Positions 26,926 to 35,854 of a stretch of 64,000 nt of DNA are shown here, piece after piece. Each line of letters opens with the position of its first letter. Position 1 is the first letter of the stretch. The stretch is from Flavobacterium sp. (lineage in GTDB: Bacteria; Bacteroidota; Bacteroidia; Flavobacteriales; Flavobacteriaceae), in assembly GCF_004295795.1 (NCBI RefSeq), contig NZ_SEBR01000027.1:1-64000 (forward strand). The letters run 5' to 3'. The notes below the pieces were generated by a model. That model searched no databases, was not told the DNA's origin, and saw only the letters and a program-made list of their open reading frames with translations. A program made the translations under genes and the position numbers.

Positions 26926-28935
26926 ATGAGACATTTACGACTGATAGGTTGCGCCCTGGCCTTTGCCGTGCTCTGGTCTTGCGGATCGACGACGCTGTAC
27001 AAAGTGACTTCACCCGGAAAAAACAACGAACTGGTGTTCGAGCTCAGCGAAAAAGGCGAGCCGATGTACCGTTTTTCTTCGGACGGAAAAGTGGTGCTGA
27101 AACCGTCTTTGCTGGGATTCGAATTTCAGGGTCTGGCCAAAATGACCGAAAATTTCGAAGTGGTTGCCACCGACAAAAGACATTCCGATACGACATGGGA
27201 GCAACCTTGGGGCGAGACGAAAAAAGTGCGCGACAACCACAACGAACTCACGATCCATCTCAAGGAAAAAAGTGGCGATCAGCGTTTGGTCGACGTTGTT
27301 TTCCGGGTTTTTGACGATGGAATGGGTTTCCGATACGAATTCCCGAAACAACCCAAACTGGACAAGGTCAAGATCTCGAACGAAGTCACGCAATTTGTTT
27401 TCCCAGCGAATGAAGATGTTTGGTGGATTCCGGTGCACCGCGAGAATTCGTACCTCGAAAGTTACTACCGAAAAACGCCGATGAGCAAAACCGACACGAT
27501 CAACACGCCGGCTACTTTCGAGACCAAAAGCAAGTTGTTCGTCGCGGTTCACGAGGCCAATTTGACCGATTTCGCATCGATGACGTTACTGAATTCGGGC
27601 AACAATACCTACAAAAGCGATTTGGTCCCTTGGGCCGACGGCGTGAAAGTTTATGCCCAAACGCCGTTCAAAACGCCTTGGCGGACGGTTATCGTCGCTC
27701 AAAATCCCGGCGATCTCGCGACGTCTCCACTCATGCTGAATTTGAACGAGCCTTCCAAAATCGAGGACCTTTCGTGGATCACGCCTTCGAAATACATCGG
27801 GATCTGGTGGGGAATGCACCTGGAAAAATACACTTGGGGTCAAGGCGAAAAGCATGGCGCTACTACAGAAAACGTAAAACGACATATCGACTTTGCTTCG
27901 GAAAACGGCTTCAACGGCGTGTTGGTCGAAGGTTGGAACCAAGGTTGGGACGGCGATTGGACTGCCGACGGAAAAGCCTTCAGTTTCGTAAAAGCTTACG
28001 CTGATTTCGATCTGGAAGCGATCACGAAATATGCGGCGATGAAAAACGTGCGACTCATCGGACACCACGAAACTGCCGGAGCCGCGAGCCATTACGAAAG
28101 CCAGCTCGAGGACGCTTTCAGGTTGTACAATAAAGTTGGCGTGAATTCGGTAAAAACGGGCTACGTGAACAAATATCTCGACAAAAAGGAATGGCACGAC
28201 GGACAATTCGGCGTGCGCCATTACCGCAAAGTCGTAGAAACCGCGGCCAAGTTCCACATCATGATCGACAATCACGAACCTGTGAAAGGCACTGGAATCA
28301 GCCGCACTTATCCAAATCTGATGACTCAGGAAGGCGGTCGCGGACAAGAATATGACGCCTGGTCGTCTGATGGCGGAAACAATCCTGAGCACACGACAAT
28401 CCTGCCGTTTACCCGAATGTTGTCCGCGCCAATGGATTTTACTCCTGGCACGTTCAACTTCGACTACAAAACGCCGGCCGGAGCAAAAGTGCAGACGACG
28501 TTGGCCAAACAATTGGCGTTGTACGTGGTGCTTTTCAGCCCTTTGCAGATGGCTTCCGACTTGCCCGAAAATTACGTGGGCAAACCCGAATTCCAGTTCA
28601 TCAAAGACGTTCCCGAGGTTTGGTCGCACACAAAATATCTCGATTCGAAGATTGGTGAATATGTGAATATCGCGCGCAAGGACTGGAACAGCGAAAATTG
28701 GTATTTGGGTTCGATCACAAATTCCGAAGCCAGAAAAACGACGCTCAAACTTGATTTTCTCGACAAGGACAAAACCTACGCCGCAGAGATCTACGAAGAC
28801 GGAACCGGAGCCGATTACAAGTCGAATCCTTATCCCGTAAAAATCTCGAAAAAAGCGTTCACAAAAGACGACACTTTAGAGCTGAATCTCGCGCCAGGCG
28901 GCGGAACCGCTGTAAGATTCGTGCCGAAACCATAA
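26926..28935 (+). CDS. GH97 glycoside hydrolase, SusB-like
   Basis: The 669-residue lipoprotein (Cys19 in FAVLWSCGS) has the GH97 layout: an N-terminal beta-sandwich, a TIM barrel with GVLVEGWNQGWDGDW and LIGHHETAG, IDNHEPVKGTGISRTYPN and QEGGRGQEYD, and a C-terminal beta domain. The Glu residues in HHET, NHEPV and the RGQEYD region correspond to those of the inverting alpha-glucosidase SusB rather than the retaining Asp-nucleophile subgroup. It probably removes terminal alpha-linked glucose in the periplasm or at the cell surface. It ends the locus, with a terminator just after. Confidence 0.88.
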   Translation: MRHLRLIGCALAFAVLWSCGSTTLYKVTSPGKNNELVFELSEKGEPMYRFSSDGKVVLKPSLLGFEFQGLAKMTENFEVVATDKRHSDTTWEQPWGETKKVRDNHNELTIHLKEKSGDQRLVDVVFRVFDDGMGFRYEFPKQPKLDKVKISNEVTQFVFPANEDVWWIPVHRENSYLESYYRKTPMSKTDTINTPATFETKSKLFVAVHEANLTDFASMTLLNSGNNTYKSDLVPWADGVKVYAQTPFKTPWRTVIVAQNPGDLATSPLMLNLNEPSKIEDLSWITPSKYIGIWWGMHLEKYTWGQGEKHGATTENVKRHIDFASENGFNGVLVEGWNQGWDGDWTADGKAFSFVKAYADFDLEAITKYAAMKNVRLIGHHETAGAASHYESQLEDAFRLYNKVGVNSVKTGYVNKYLDKKEWHDGQFGVRHYRKVVETAAKFHIMIDNHEPVKGTGISRTYPNLMTQEGGRGQEYDAWSSDGGNNPEHTTILPFTRMLSAPMDFTPGTFNFDYKTPAGAKVQTTLAKQLALYVVLFSPLQMASDLPENYVGKPEFQFIKDVPEVWSHTKYLDSKIGEYVNIARKDWNSENWYLGSITNSEARKTTLKLDFLDKDKTYAAEIYEDGTGADYKSNPYPVKISKKAFTKDDTLELNLAPGGGTAVRFVPKP

Positions 28936-28967
28936 AATTTCATGCATTTATTTTGGGTTAGTAAGGT

Positions 28968-28998
28968 AACGGGGCAATTTGTCCCGTTATTTTTTTTG
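28968..28998 (+). terminator. Terminator at end of PUL
   Basis: AACGGG pairs with CCCGTT around GCAATTTGT-type sequence and is followed by a run of T. It lies 33 nt after the GH97 stop. Confidence 0.82.
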
Positions 28999-29059
28999 CC
29001 CTATTCCGATTGAAAATCAAGGCCGTCCAAATTTATTTCCCACCGATTCAAAAAATTAC

Positions 29060-29089
29060 TTGCAAGCAATGAAATTAGTGCTATATTTG
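29060..29089 (+). promoter_or_regulatory. tRNA-Pro promoter (TTG-N19-TATATTTG)
   Basis: TTG at 29060-29062 and TATATTTG at 29082-29089 are 19 nt apart, matching the Bacteroidota housekeeping sigma-factor promoter. The tRNA starts 21 nt after the -7 box. Confidence 0.85.
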
Positions 29090-29109
29090 CACCCTGATTC
29101 GAAAGAATT

Positions 29110-29184
29110 CGGGGTGTAGCGTAGCCCGGTCATCGCGCCTGGTTTGGGACCAGGAGGTCGCAGGTTCGAATCCTGCCACCCCGA
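29110..29184 (+). tRNA. tRNA-Pro (anticodon TGG)
   Basis: The acceptor stem CGGGGTG (29110-29116) pairs exactly with CACCCCG (29177-29183), with discriminator A. The anticodon arm is CCTGG-TTTGGGA-CCAGG with TGG at 29145-29147. The T arm GCAGG-TTCGAAT-CCTGC is perfect. The CCA end is not encoded. A dedicated promoter precedes it and a terminator follows. Confidence 0.97.
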
Positions 29185-29190
29185 CGAAGG

Positions 29191-29223
29191 AAATCCTTCT
29201 GCAAATGCAGAAGGATTTTTTGT
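29191..29223 (+). terminator. Terminator of tRNA-Pro
   Basis: AAATCCTTCTGC pairs with GCAGAAGGATTT and is followed by a T tract. It begins 7 nt after the tRNA. Confidence 0.85.
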
Positions 29224-29325
29224 TTCGAAGCGCGCCCCGAACCTAATCCAAAAAAAATCAGGTCGAGCGAAGCGCGACCTAACCATCAAATCCGGGCAAG
29301 CGAAGCGCGCCCCGAATCCCGAAAA

Positions 29326-29679
29326 TCACCGCTCAAAAGAAAACCTACCCAAAAACCGCATCGCCCCAACTTCACCAACTCCCTTATAATCAAAGTCGTA
29401 AATAACGACAATAGCATTCTTGCCAGCAAACAAAGCCTCGTTAACATCGCCCTTGAAAGTATCCGCGTAAGAGAATTCATTGAGGATTTTTGACTGCAAA
29501 CCCTTTTGGTCAAAATAGGCTTCAGAAAAATCAACGTCATAAAACGGAATGCCGAAATCGTCGGTGAAGTGGGATGACATATCGTCTTCCTCATTGTAGG
29601 TTTCCTGTAAATAATCTTCGAAGGCGGTCTGGTCGTCAAAATTCCCGAGCCAGATCGAAACCCTATTCTCTTTTTCCAT
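29326..29679 (-). CDS. Imm22-like small acidic protein
   Basis: The 117-residue protein starts at ATG 29679 (MEKENRVSIWLGNFDDQTAF). The frame extends further upstream through a hairpin repeat and is not likely translated there. The opening SIWLGNF...FEDYLQETY and the acidic middle resemble immunity 22 family proteins, which neutralise polymorphic toxins. No toxin gene is adjacent, so it may be an orphan immunity gene or have another role. Confidence in the family is moderate. Confidence 0.6.
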   Translation of the reverse strand: MEKENRVSIWLGNFDDQTAFEDYLQETYNEEDDMSSHFTDDFGIPFYDVDFSEAYFDQKGLQSKILNEFSYADTFKGDVNEALFAGKNAIVVIYDFDYKGVGEVGAMRFLGRFSFER

Positions 29680-29699
29680 AAGTATTTGTTTTGGAACCT

Positions 29700-29790
29700 G
29701 GACTGCGCGAGGGATGACGGCTTTGTCTAAGCTCTTTGGCCAGCCTTTAAAGCTGGCCAAAAGCGAGTGCCGCTCAGCCCGACCCGGCAA
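29700..29790 (-). repeat. Degenerate hairpin repeat, related to the dispersed family
   Basis: TTTGGCCAGC (29735-29744) and GCTGGCCAAA (29752-29761) form a perfect 10-bp inverted repeat. Flanking blocks (GGCTTTGTCTAAGCTC, GCCGCTCAGCCCG) resemble, on the minus strand, the AGCCCG and GACAAAGC parts of the other copies. The 18-bp core is not intact. Confidence 0.5.
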
Positions 29791-29845
29791 ATTTTTCGTG
29801 CCGAAGCAAAAAACAGGTTCCGGGTCGCGCCCAAATAATAAAAAA

Positions 29846-30724
29846 TCAGCCCTTTTTAGCCTTGATCATTGCCTCGAGCATGTCCCACATTTCTTCCGGA
29901 ATCGCCTCGAGAATGTTGAACTGGCCGGCGCCTTTTAGCCATTCGCCACCGTCGATGGTGATGACTTCTCCGTTGACGTAAGCCGAAAAATCAGAGACGA
30001 GATAAGCCGCGAGATTGGACAATTCCTGATGGTCGCCGACTCTTTTCAACGGCACTTTCTTGGCCAGGTCGAACTTTTCCTTGAGATCGCCCGGAAGCAA
30101 TCTGTCCCAAGCGCCTTTTGTAGGAAAAGGACCTGGCGCGATCGCGTTGGTACGGATGCCGTATTTCGCCCACTCGACCGCGAGACTGCGCGTCATGGCC
30201 AGAACGCCGGCTTTGGCAGTCGCGCTCGGAACGACGTAAGCCGAACCCGTCCACGCGTAAGTCGTGACGATATTGAGCACAACGGACGACTTTTGTTTGG
30301 TGTCGATCCAATGTTTTCCAAAGGCCAAAGTGCAATTTTTCGTGCCTTTCAAGACGATATCTATAATAGTGTCGAACGCGTTGGCCGACAATCTTTCGGT
30401 TGGAGAAATGAAGTTTCCGGCGGCGTTGTTGAGCAAAACGTCGACTTGGCCAAACGCGTCAAGCACCGATTTCAGCATCGTTTCGACTTGATCGTAATGG
30501 CGCACATCGCACGCGACCGCAAGGCATTTTCCGCCCGTTTCCAACTCGAGTTCGGCAGCCGTGGTTTGCAATTTTTCGAGATCGCGCGAAGTGATCGCCA
30601 CGTTGGCTCCGAGTTCGAGAAAATATCTGGTCATCGATTTCCCGAGTCCGCTTCCGCCGCCCGTCACTACGATTGTTTTGCCTTTCAACGCGTCGTCGCG
30701 CAGCATTTTTGCCGTAAAATCCAT
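29846..30724 (-). CDS. SDR oxidoreductase, 2,4-dienoyl-CoA reductase type
   Basis: This 292-residue short-chain dehydrogenase has the NADP-binding TGGGSGLG at 21-28 and NNAAG at 99-103. The usual YxxxK is replaced: Ser167 stands where Tyr would be, and the sequence TTYAWTGSAYVVPSATAKAG offers Tyr156 and Lys171, 15 apart, as in mammalian mitochondrial 2,4-dienoyl-CoA reductase (DECR1). The later block YGIRTNAIAPGPFPTKGA also fits that group. It should reduce dienoyl-CoA during breakdown of unsaturated fatty acids. It stands alone. Confidence 0.82.
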   Translation of the reverse strand: MDFTAKMLRDDALKGKTIVVTGGGSGLGKSMTRYFLELGANVAITSRDLEKLQTTAAELELETGGKCLAVACDVRHYDQVETMLKSVLDAFGQVDVLLNNAAGNFISPTERLSANAFDTIIDIVLKGTKNCTLAFGKHWIDTKQKSSVVLNIVTTYAWTGSAYVVPSATAKAGVLAMTRSLAVEWAKYGIRTNAIAPGPFPTKGAWDRLLPGDLKEKFDLAKKVPLKRVGDHQELSNLAAYLVSDFSAYVNGEVITIDGGEWLKGAGQFNILEAIPEEMWDMLEAMIKAKKG

Positions 30725-30766
30725 AGAAAATGTTTTGGTTAAAAGTAGGGATTTTGTTTGGTTTTT

Positions 30767-30920
30767 GGCCAGCGATTCCGGTCGCCGCTTTTAGCTTTGG
30801 CCCAAAACACGCATTTGGCGACCGCCTGGCACGAGCTTCCTTTGGTCGCTGTGCCAAACGGGCCAAATGTCGCATTTTGCGGCCAAAGGCTAACCACTTT
30901 AACCGGGCTGGATCGGTTTA
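30767..30920 (-). repeat. Dispersed hairpin repeat, copy 3 (minus orientation)
   Basis: GAGCTTCCTTTGGTCGCT at 30833-30850 is the reverse complement of the family core. TGGCAC and GTGCCA flank it, with wider ATTTGGC / GCCAAAT pairing. Most of this copy matches copy 4 at about 34334-34490. Confidence 0.75.
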
Positions 30921-31181
30921 CCGAACGTCCAGGCATTTTCACAACGAAATTTGACACCGGAAATTTTCGGACTCTTCGGCTTCGCTCCGCGCCTCCCGTT
31001 ACAAATTCGTCAATTCGAATTGAAACCTTTTTACTTGGATTTTGCCGCGAATTCGCGAATTATCCGCATTTAAAACTCGCCAATCAGCGTCAACTGTTAC
31101 AAAAAAGTTAATGACTTAGACTCAAACCTTGTGAAATATTCGCTTATCGCCCAATATTTTCCTAAAATTAACTTCAAATAG

Positions 31182-31212
31182 TTGACAATTTGCGAATATC
31201 AAACTAACTTCA
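31182..31212 (+). promoter_or_regulatory. Possible promoter of the T9SS surface protein
   Basis: TTG at 31182-31184 and TAACTTCA at 31205-31212 are 20 nt apart. The -7 element differs from TAnnTTTG at two positions, so this is a weak call. Confidence 0.3.
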
Positions 31213-31236
31213 AGTAAAATTTAAAACCCCAATCCC

Positions 31237-32718
31237 ATGAAAAAAAATACTTTGGCGCTTCTATTTTTACTGTTGTCGTTTGTCGGCAAAGCGCAATTCA
31301 ACCAAGATTTTGAAGCCGGACTTTCCGGTTGGATCAACATCAATCAAGGAAGTTCGAATACGTGGACTTTGCTCGATTTGAACGCCACCGGGTTTCTTGC
31401 GAATTCCGGAACACACGTCGTCACCCTCGACGCATCGGTCAGTGCAGAAAGCGACTATCTCGTTTCTCCCGCGATTACCGTAACGGCAGGCGTCAACGAT
31501 TACCTTTATTTCTACGCAAGAAATCGCAGTTTGGCCGCGGCCGCGAACATCGATGTCCTGGTTTCCACAACGGGAACAGCAGTCGCCGATTTTACCGTGA
31601 CGCTGGAAGGCGAAGTCAATCCGCCGGGTGGACTTACTTTCTTTAGGTATGGAGTCGATTTGAGTGCCTACGTAGGACAGACGATCCATGTTGCGCTTCA
31701 CGCCACGGCCGCAGCTTCGGTTACCGTAGACATCGACGATATTGTGAGCACCGTTTTACCCGAATGCGAACCGCCAAGTGGTTTTGTCGCGACAGATATC
31801 ACAGGAAATGCGGCCTTGTTGAGCTGGCTTACCGCCGGAATCAGCAACAATGTCCAGATTGAATACGGTCCGTCCGGGTTTGCACTTGGCACGGGAACTG
31901 TGGTGAATCTGACAAACACTTTGCTTTACAACCTCACCGGACTGACCGCGAATGCCGATCTTGACGTCTACATCAGGACAGATTGCGGCGATGGAAATTT
32001 CAGCGATTGGGTGCAAATTGACCTAAACGTAGCTGCCGGAACGACCAACGATGCTTGTTCCGGAGCGCTTGCCCTTGAAGTCGGGGTCGATTTCAACTCG
32101 GGCGCGATCTTGTCGACCAGCATTGGAGCGACGACTTCGGGAACCAATACGCCAACTTGTGGCACCAACGTGAGCAACGACGTTTGGTTTACGGCCGTAG
32201 TTCCGACCAACGGAAGCTTGACAATTCAGACAGGATTGGCTTTGGGATCGCTAAATCTCGACACTGTGGTCGCGGTTTACACCGGAACTTGCGGCAATCT
32301 CACGCAAGTCGCCTGTAACGACAATGCTTCGCTGCTCAATCTTTTTTCGAGCGTAAACGTCAACGGACTTACACCGGGACAAACCGTTTACATTTCAGTT
32401 TCGCAAAACGGACTGCTGGGCAATATCCTCAATGGCGCCTTCCTTTTGTCGGTTTTCAATACTTCGCTTGTAAATCCTGAGTTTAATTCCAATAGTCTCA
32501 CGTACTATCCGAATCCTGTCACATCTATTTTGAATCTGAGAAACGACAGCACTATAAAATCGGTTAAAATCTACAACGAATTGGGACAAACGGTCATGGT
32601 TTCGAACAATGAGTCACCGACGTCCGAAATCAATATGTCGCCGCTTTCAAGAGGTTTGTATTTCGTCGATGTCACCACGGACGAAGGCAGCCGCCGCCTC
32701 AAGATAATGAAGCAGTAA
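31237..32718 (+). CDS. T9SS-sorted multidomain surface protein
   Basis: The 493-residue protein starts with a signal peptide (MKKNTLALLFLLLSFVGKAQ). Domains in order are a jelly-roll 'choice-of-anchor J' type region (FNQDFEAGLSGWININQG) to about 170, a fibronectin type III domain (PPSGFVATDITGNAALLSW), a PPC-like beta domain beginning NDACSGALALEVG, and a C-terminal type A T9SS sorting domain (YYPNPVTSILNLRND ... LYFVDVTTDEGSRRLKIMKQ). It is predicted to be secreted or surface-attached through the type IX system. No catalytic motif is seen, so an adhesin-like role is possible. Confidence 0.82.
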   Translation: MKKNTLALLFLLLSFVGKAQFNQDFEAGLSGWININQGSSNTWTLLDLNATGFLANSGTHVVTLDASVSAESDYLVSPAITVTAGVNDYLYFYARNRSLAAAANIDVLVSTTGTAVADFTVTLEGEVNPPGGLTFFRYGVDLSAYVGQTIHVALHATAAASVTVDIDDIVSTVLPECEPPSGFVATDITGNAALLSWLTAGISNNVQIEYGPSGFALGTGTVVNLTNTLLYNLTGLTANADLDVYIRTDCGDGNFSDWVQIDLNVAAGTTNDACSGALALEVGVDFNSGAILSTSIGATTSGTNTPTCGTNVSNDVWFTAVVPTNGSLTIQTGLALGSLNLDTVVAVYTGTCGNLTQVACNDNASLLNLFSSVNVNGLTPGQTVYISVSQNGLLGNILNGAFLLSVFNTSLVNPEFNSNSLTYYPNPVTSILNLRNDSTIKSVKIYNELGQTVMVSNNESPTSEINMSPLSRGLYFVDVTTDEGSRRLKIMKQ

Positions 32719-32737
32719 TTGGCGTTACTGTAGCTGG

Positions 32738-32773
32738 AAAGCGCTCTCTTTTTATGGAGAGCGCTTTTTTTTA
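32738..32773 (+). terminator. Terminator after T9SS protein
   Basis: AAAGCGCTCTC pairs with GAGAGCGCTTT and is followed by a long T run, 20 nt after the stop. Confidence 0.88.
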
Positions 32774-32831
32774 TTATCGGATTGTTGAACGTCGGAATTC
32801 AAATGCCTGAAAAATCCGCAACGGATTTACT

Positions 32832-34196
32832 TTACGATTTGACAAGTTTCAGGCGGAAATCTTTGTTTTCGGATTTTCCCCTAAGAATATAAACGCCGCA
32901 AGGCAGATGCGAGATTTGGGCCGATTCGCCTTGGATTGTCAATGGAATGCTCTTTCCATCGACCGAAATCGCCTCGACTTCATCGACTGTTTTGCTGAAC
33001 GTGATCTGGTCGTTTGCCGGATTCGGATAGAACGAAATCGCAGCGTTTTTCTGTAGATCGTTTGTTGCCAAAGTCGTTCCGTAAGCGAACTGGTGCGAAA
33101 GCGAACTGCCGCCCAACGAAAAAGTAACCGTCCAGATCCCGGTTTGGTTTAACGTGCTCGGGTTGAAAGTCCAGAACCACCACGAGGCGTAATACAACTC
33201 TGATGTTATCGCAAAACTCGTGTAAGCCAAGGTTCCGTTTGGTCTGTAAAGACTTATCGTTGCTTGCGCGCCAATGTTCTGATCGGCGAAATAGCCGGCG
33301 CAAACCACATTTTGCCCGACCAAAAATTCATTCTTGAAATTGGGTGTCTCGATTTGCGGACAATTCGGAAAAATTGGAGCCGCGCTGTGCGTGAAAGCTG
33401 CGTTGACTTTTGGCTCGATATACGGTTTTTGCTGATTCCACCAGGAATCGCCACCGTTCCAATTGTTGCACGTTCCCGAATAAGTATCGACCAAAGCATC
33501 GGCCGTATCGTAAACCTCGAAGTGCAAGTGCGGACCGGTCGAATTGCCCGAACTTCCTATGACGCCCAAAAACTCTCCGGCCGCGACAAATTCGCCCACG
33601 GCTTTGGTCGTCAACGAATTGTTTTTCAGGTGGCCGTACCAAGTGGTCGTTCCGTCAGAATGCGCAACATAGACCGCGTTCCAGTTTCCTCCGCCCATTG
33701 CACAACTAGTGTCGGGATTTCCGTTCGACTTGTACAAGATCACGCCAGATGCCGCAGCGACAGCCCAAGATTGGTTGTTCGCCATCTGATACCACGTGAA
33801 AGGCCAAGTGAAAATGTCGACGCCCTGGTGGTTATAGCCACCCGAAGTGTCATACGTGCGCGATCCGCAGTTCCAATCCTGAACCTGATTCGGAAAAGCC
33901 GCGTTGTGATCGACATAATTGCTGATGCTCCACACATTGTTGTAATTCGCCGTCGGATTCTTGACCACAGGCCAATCGAACATCACGTGAGCGCCCAGAT
34001 TTTGCGCAGGCAATTTTCCCTGAGCCACTAAAACCTGTCGCGAAGTTGCAAGCTGTGCTTTGATCTCGTCGCGCTTGGCCGGTGAAAGGCATTCGACATG
34101 GTCTGGATTGAATTCGTACTCGCCACCAAAAGGCCCGTCTTGGGCAAATGCTGCAACCGATAGCCAAAAGGCCAGAAAAACGTACTTTTTTGTCAT
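32832..34196 (-). CDS. M23 metallopeptidase with T9SS sorting domain
   Basis: The 454-residue product starts at ATG 34196 (MTKKYVFLAFWLSVAAFAQ), giving a proper signal peptide. The frame extends upstream across the promoter and is not used. The LytM/M23 zinc peptidase domain has HQGVDIF with the first His and Asp, and GPHLHFEVYD with the HxH pair. The C-terminus (FYPNPANDQITFSKTVDEVE ... DFRLKLVKS) is a T9SS type A sorting domain. It should be secreted and cut peptidoglycan or Gly-rich peptides, possibly of competing cells. Confidence 0.88.
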   Translation of the reverse strand: MTKKYVFLAFWLSVAAFAQDGPFGGEYEFNPDHVECLSPAKRDEIKAQLATSRQVLVAQGKLPAQNLGAHVMFDWPVVKNPTANYNNVWSISNYVDHNAAFPNQVQDWNCGSRTYDTSGGYNHQGVDIFTWPFTWYQMANNQSWAVAAASGVILYKSNGNPDTSCAMGGGNWNAVYVAHSDGTTTWYGHLKNNSLTTKAVGEFVAAGEFLGVIGSSGNSTGPHLHFEVYDTADALVDTYSGTCNNWNGGDSWWNQQKPYIEPKVNAAFTHSAAPIFPNCPQIETPNFKNEFLVGQNVVCAGYFADQNIGAQATISLYRPNGTLAYTSFAITSELYYASWWFWTFNPSTLNQTGIWTVTFSLGGSSLSHQFAYGTTLATNDLQKNAAISFYPNPANDQITFSKTVDEVEAISVDGKSIPLTIQGESAQISHLPCGVYILRGKSENKDFRLKLVKS

Positions 34197-34283
34197 TTTG
34201 TTTATTTTTTTGGATGTAAAAAACGCGAACCGACCCCAAAATTTCGGGTTGATCCAATTATCGAAAACTGTGGTGGAGTTCGC

Positions 34284-34313
34284 CAAAGATAAAAATATGA
34301 TTCAAATACTCAA
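34284..34313 (-). promoter_or_regulatory. Promoter of the M23 gene (TTG-N19-TATCTTTG)
   Basis: On the minus strand TTG (34311-34313) and TATCTTTG (34284-34291) are 19 nt apart, a full consensus match, located 88 nt ahead of the ATG at 34196. Confidence 0.75.
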
Positions 34314-34333
34314 ATAGTTAGGGTTTTTATTTG

Positions 34334-34490
34334 GCCAGCAAATCCGGTCTCCGCTATTAGCTTTGACCCAAAACGCGCATTCGGCATTCCATTTGGCACG
34401 AGCTTCCTTCGGTCGCTGTGCCAAACGGGCCAAATGTCGTGTTTTGCGGCCAAAGGCTAACCGCTTCACCCGGGCTGGACGCGATTTGCC
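34334..34490 (-). repeat. Dispersed hairpin repeat, copy 4 (minus orientation)
   Basis: GAGCTTCCTTCGGTCGCT at 34400-34417 is the reverse complement of the core. TTTGGCAC and GTGCCAAA flank it as arms. The copy is close in sequence to copy 3, suggesting recent duplication or conversion. Confidence 0.78.
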
Positions 34491-34576
34491 GGAAGGTTTT
34501 CGTCAAACTTTGGAAACATCTTGGCAGTACTAACGTTTGTCGCGTGTGTTCACGGACAATTCAAGTTCTAGTGCCA

Positions 34577-34632
34577 ATCCCGATAGCTATCGGAGACAAA
34601 TCACAAATCCCAAACTCCAAATCCCAAATTGC
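34577..34632 (+). repeat. Left flanking repeat with CCGATAGCTATCGG
   Basis: A 14-bp palindrome at 34580-34593 is followed by a run of AAATCCCAAACTCCAAATCCC-type sequence. An oppositely oriented relative bounds the right side of the array at about 35890-35931. Confidence 0.7.
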
Positions 34633-34759
34633 AGTCAAGGACTTTTACAAAGCTTCGCTTTGCTCAGTTGCTTGGAATGCGTGTCGCCAAATCTTCAGGA
34701 AGCCAAATGCTTCGGATTCGTTTTTCCATTTCAGTGTAGCAACTTCAGTCCCAAAAAAG

Positions 34760-34900
34760 ATTTAACAAAATTTACAGGTTTTCTGTAATGGGATAAGTTT
34801 GCGTTTTTCGTACGGGTAAAACGCGCCCCTTCCCCATGAAAGCAAAGTTCGGAGTTCTGGAAATACGAGCAGTACAGAAAATCTGTACTTTTTGTTAAAC
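34760..34900 (+). repeat. attC-like palindromic element A
   Basis: The left end ATTTAAC fits RYYYAAC and the right end GTTAAAC fits GTTRRRY. Inside are TACAGGTTTTCTGTA and TACAGAAAATCTGTA, which pair with one G-T exception. Six-nt spacers (AAAATT and CTTTTT) separate the outer and inner boxes. The central ~85 nt contain GCGTTTT/AAAACGC and CCCCTTCCCC. Confidence 0.7.
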
Positions 34901-35078
34901 GTAGGTGGAGTGAAATGCCACTCTCTAAATTTAACTTCCAGAAAATAGTCCAAAACTTTCACAAATTTTCTAGCTGCTCAGTTGTTCGGAATACGCATAG
35001 CCAAATCTTCGGGAAGCCGAAACTATCTCCGATTAGTATTTCCGTTTCAGTGTAGCAACCTAAAAGTCGCGCAAAAAG

Positions 35079-35218
35079 ATTTAACAAAATTTACAGGTTT
35101 TCTGTAATGGCATGAATTGCGTTTTTCGTACGGGTTAAACGCGCCCCTTCCCCATGAACGCAAAGTTCGGAGTTCTGGAAATACAAGCAGTACAGAAAAT
35201 CTGTACTTTTTGTTAAAC
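35079..35218 (+). repeat. attC-like palindromic element B
   Basis: Same layout as element A: ATTTAAC at 35079-35085 and GTTAAAC at 35212-35218, with both TACAG...CTGTA inner boxes intact. Confidence 0.7.
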
Positions 35219-35395
35219 GTGGGTGGAGTGAAATGCCACTCTCTAAATTTAACTTCCAGAAAGCAGTCCAAAACTTTCACAAATTTTCTAGCTGCTCGGT
35301 TGCTCGGAATACGCATGGCCAAATCTTCGGGAAGCCGAAACTACTTTCATATCCGTTTTTCATTTTGGCACAACAACCTAAAAATCTCTTAAAAG

Positions 35396-35535
35396 ATTTA
35401 ACAAAATTTACAGGTTTTCTGTACTGGCATGAATTGCGTTTTTCGTACGGGTAAAACGCGCCCCTTCCCCATTAGCGCAAAGTTCGGAGTTGTGGAAATA
35501 CAAGCATTACAGAAAATCTGTACTTTTTGTTAAAC
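35396..35535 (+). repeat. attC-like palindromic element C
   Basis: ATTTAAC at 35396-35402 and GTTAAAC at 35529-35535 bound the element. The inner boxes are intact, and the centre differs from its neighbours at a few positions (for example CCCCATTAGCG). Confidence 0.7.
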
Positions 35536-35714
35536 GTAGGTGGAGTGAAATTTCACTCTCCAAGTCCAATTCCGAGAAAACAGTCCAAAACTTTCACTAA
35601 ATTTTCTATCTGCTCAGTTGCTCCGAGTACAGATGGCCAAATCTTCGGGAAACCGAAACTACTTTCATATCCGTTTTTCATTTCAGTGTAGCAATCAAAA
35701 AGTCGCGCAAAAAG

Positions 35715-35854
35715 ATTTAACAAAACTTACAGGTTTTCTGTAATCGGATAAATTGCGTTTTTCGTACGGGTTAAACGCGCCCCTTCCCCATGAACGCGAA
35801 GTTCGGAGTTCTGGAAATACGAGCAGTACAGAAAATCTGTACTTTTTGTTAAAC
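35715..35854 (+). repeat. attC-like palindromic element D
   Basis: ATTTAAC at 35715-35721 and GTTAAAC at 35848-35854 bound the element. It is followed by only a short piece of spacer before the right flanking repeat. Confidence 0.7.

Larger units (their letters stand above)
30725..31236. other. Intergenic region with one repeat copy
   Basis: About 30767-30920 is a minus-oriented copy of the dispersed repeat. The remainder is AT-rich, holds a GCGAATTCGCGAATT fragment near 31048, and includes the likely promoter of the T9SS gene. No gene is seen. Confidence 0.6.

Noticed and set aside
28936..29325. Possible integration at the tRNA-Pro gene
   Set aside because: No integrase, no duplicated tRNA 3' end and no foreign gene block are visible next to it.
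29680..29790. N-terminal extension of the Imm22-like gene
   Set aside because: The extension translates the 10-bp hairpin and repeat. The ATG at 29679 begins the conserved-looking part.
34762..35454. Several 66-108-residue open frames on both strands in the tandem array
   Set aside because: The frames recur with the 318-bp period, run through the palindromic elements on both strands and resemble each other only because of the repeat. No promoter or start is associated with them.
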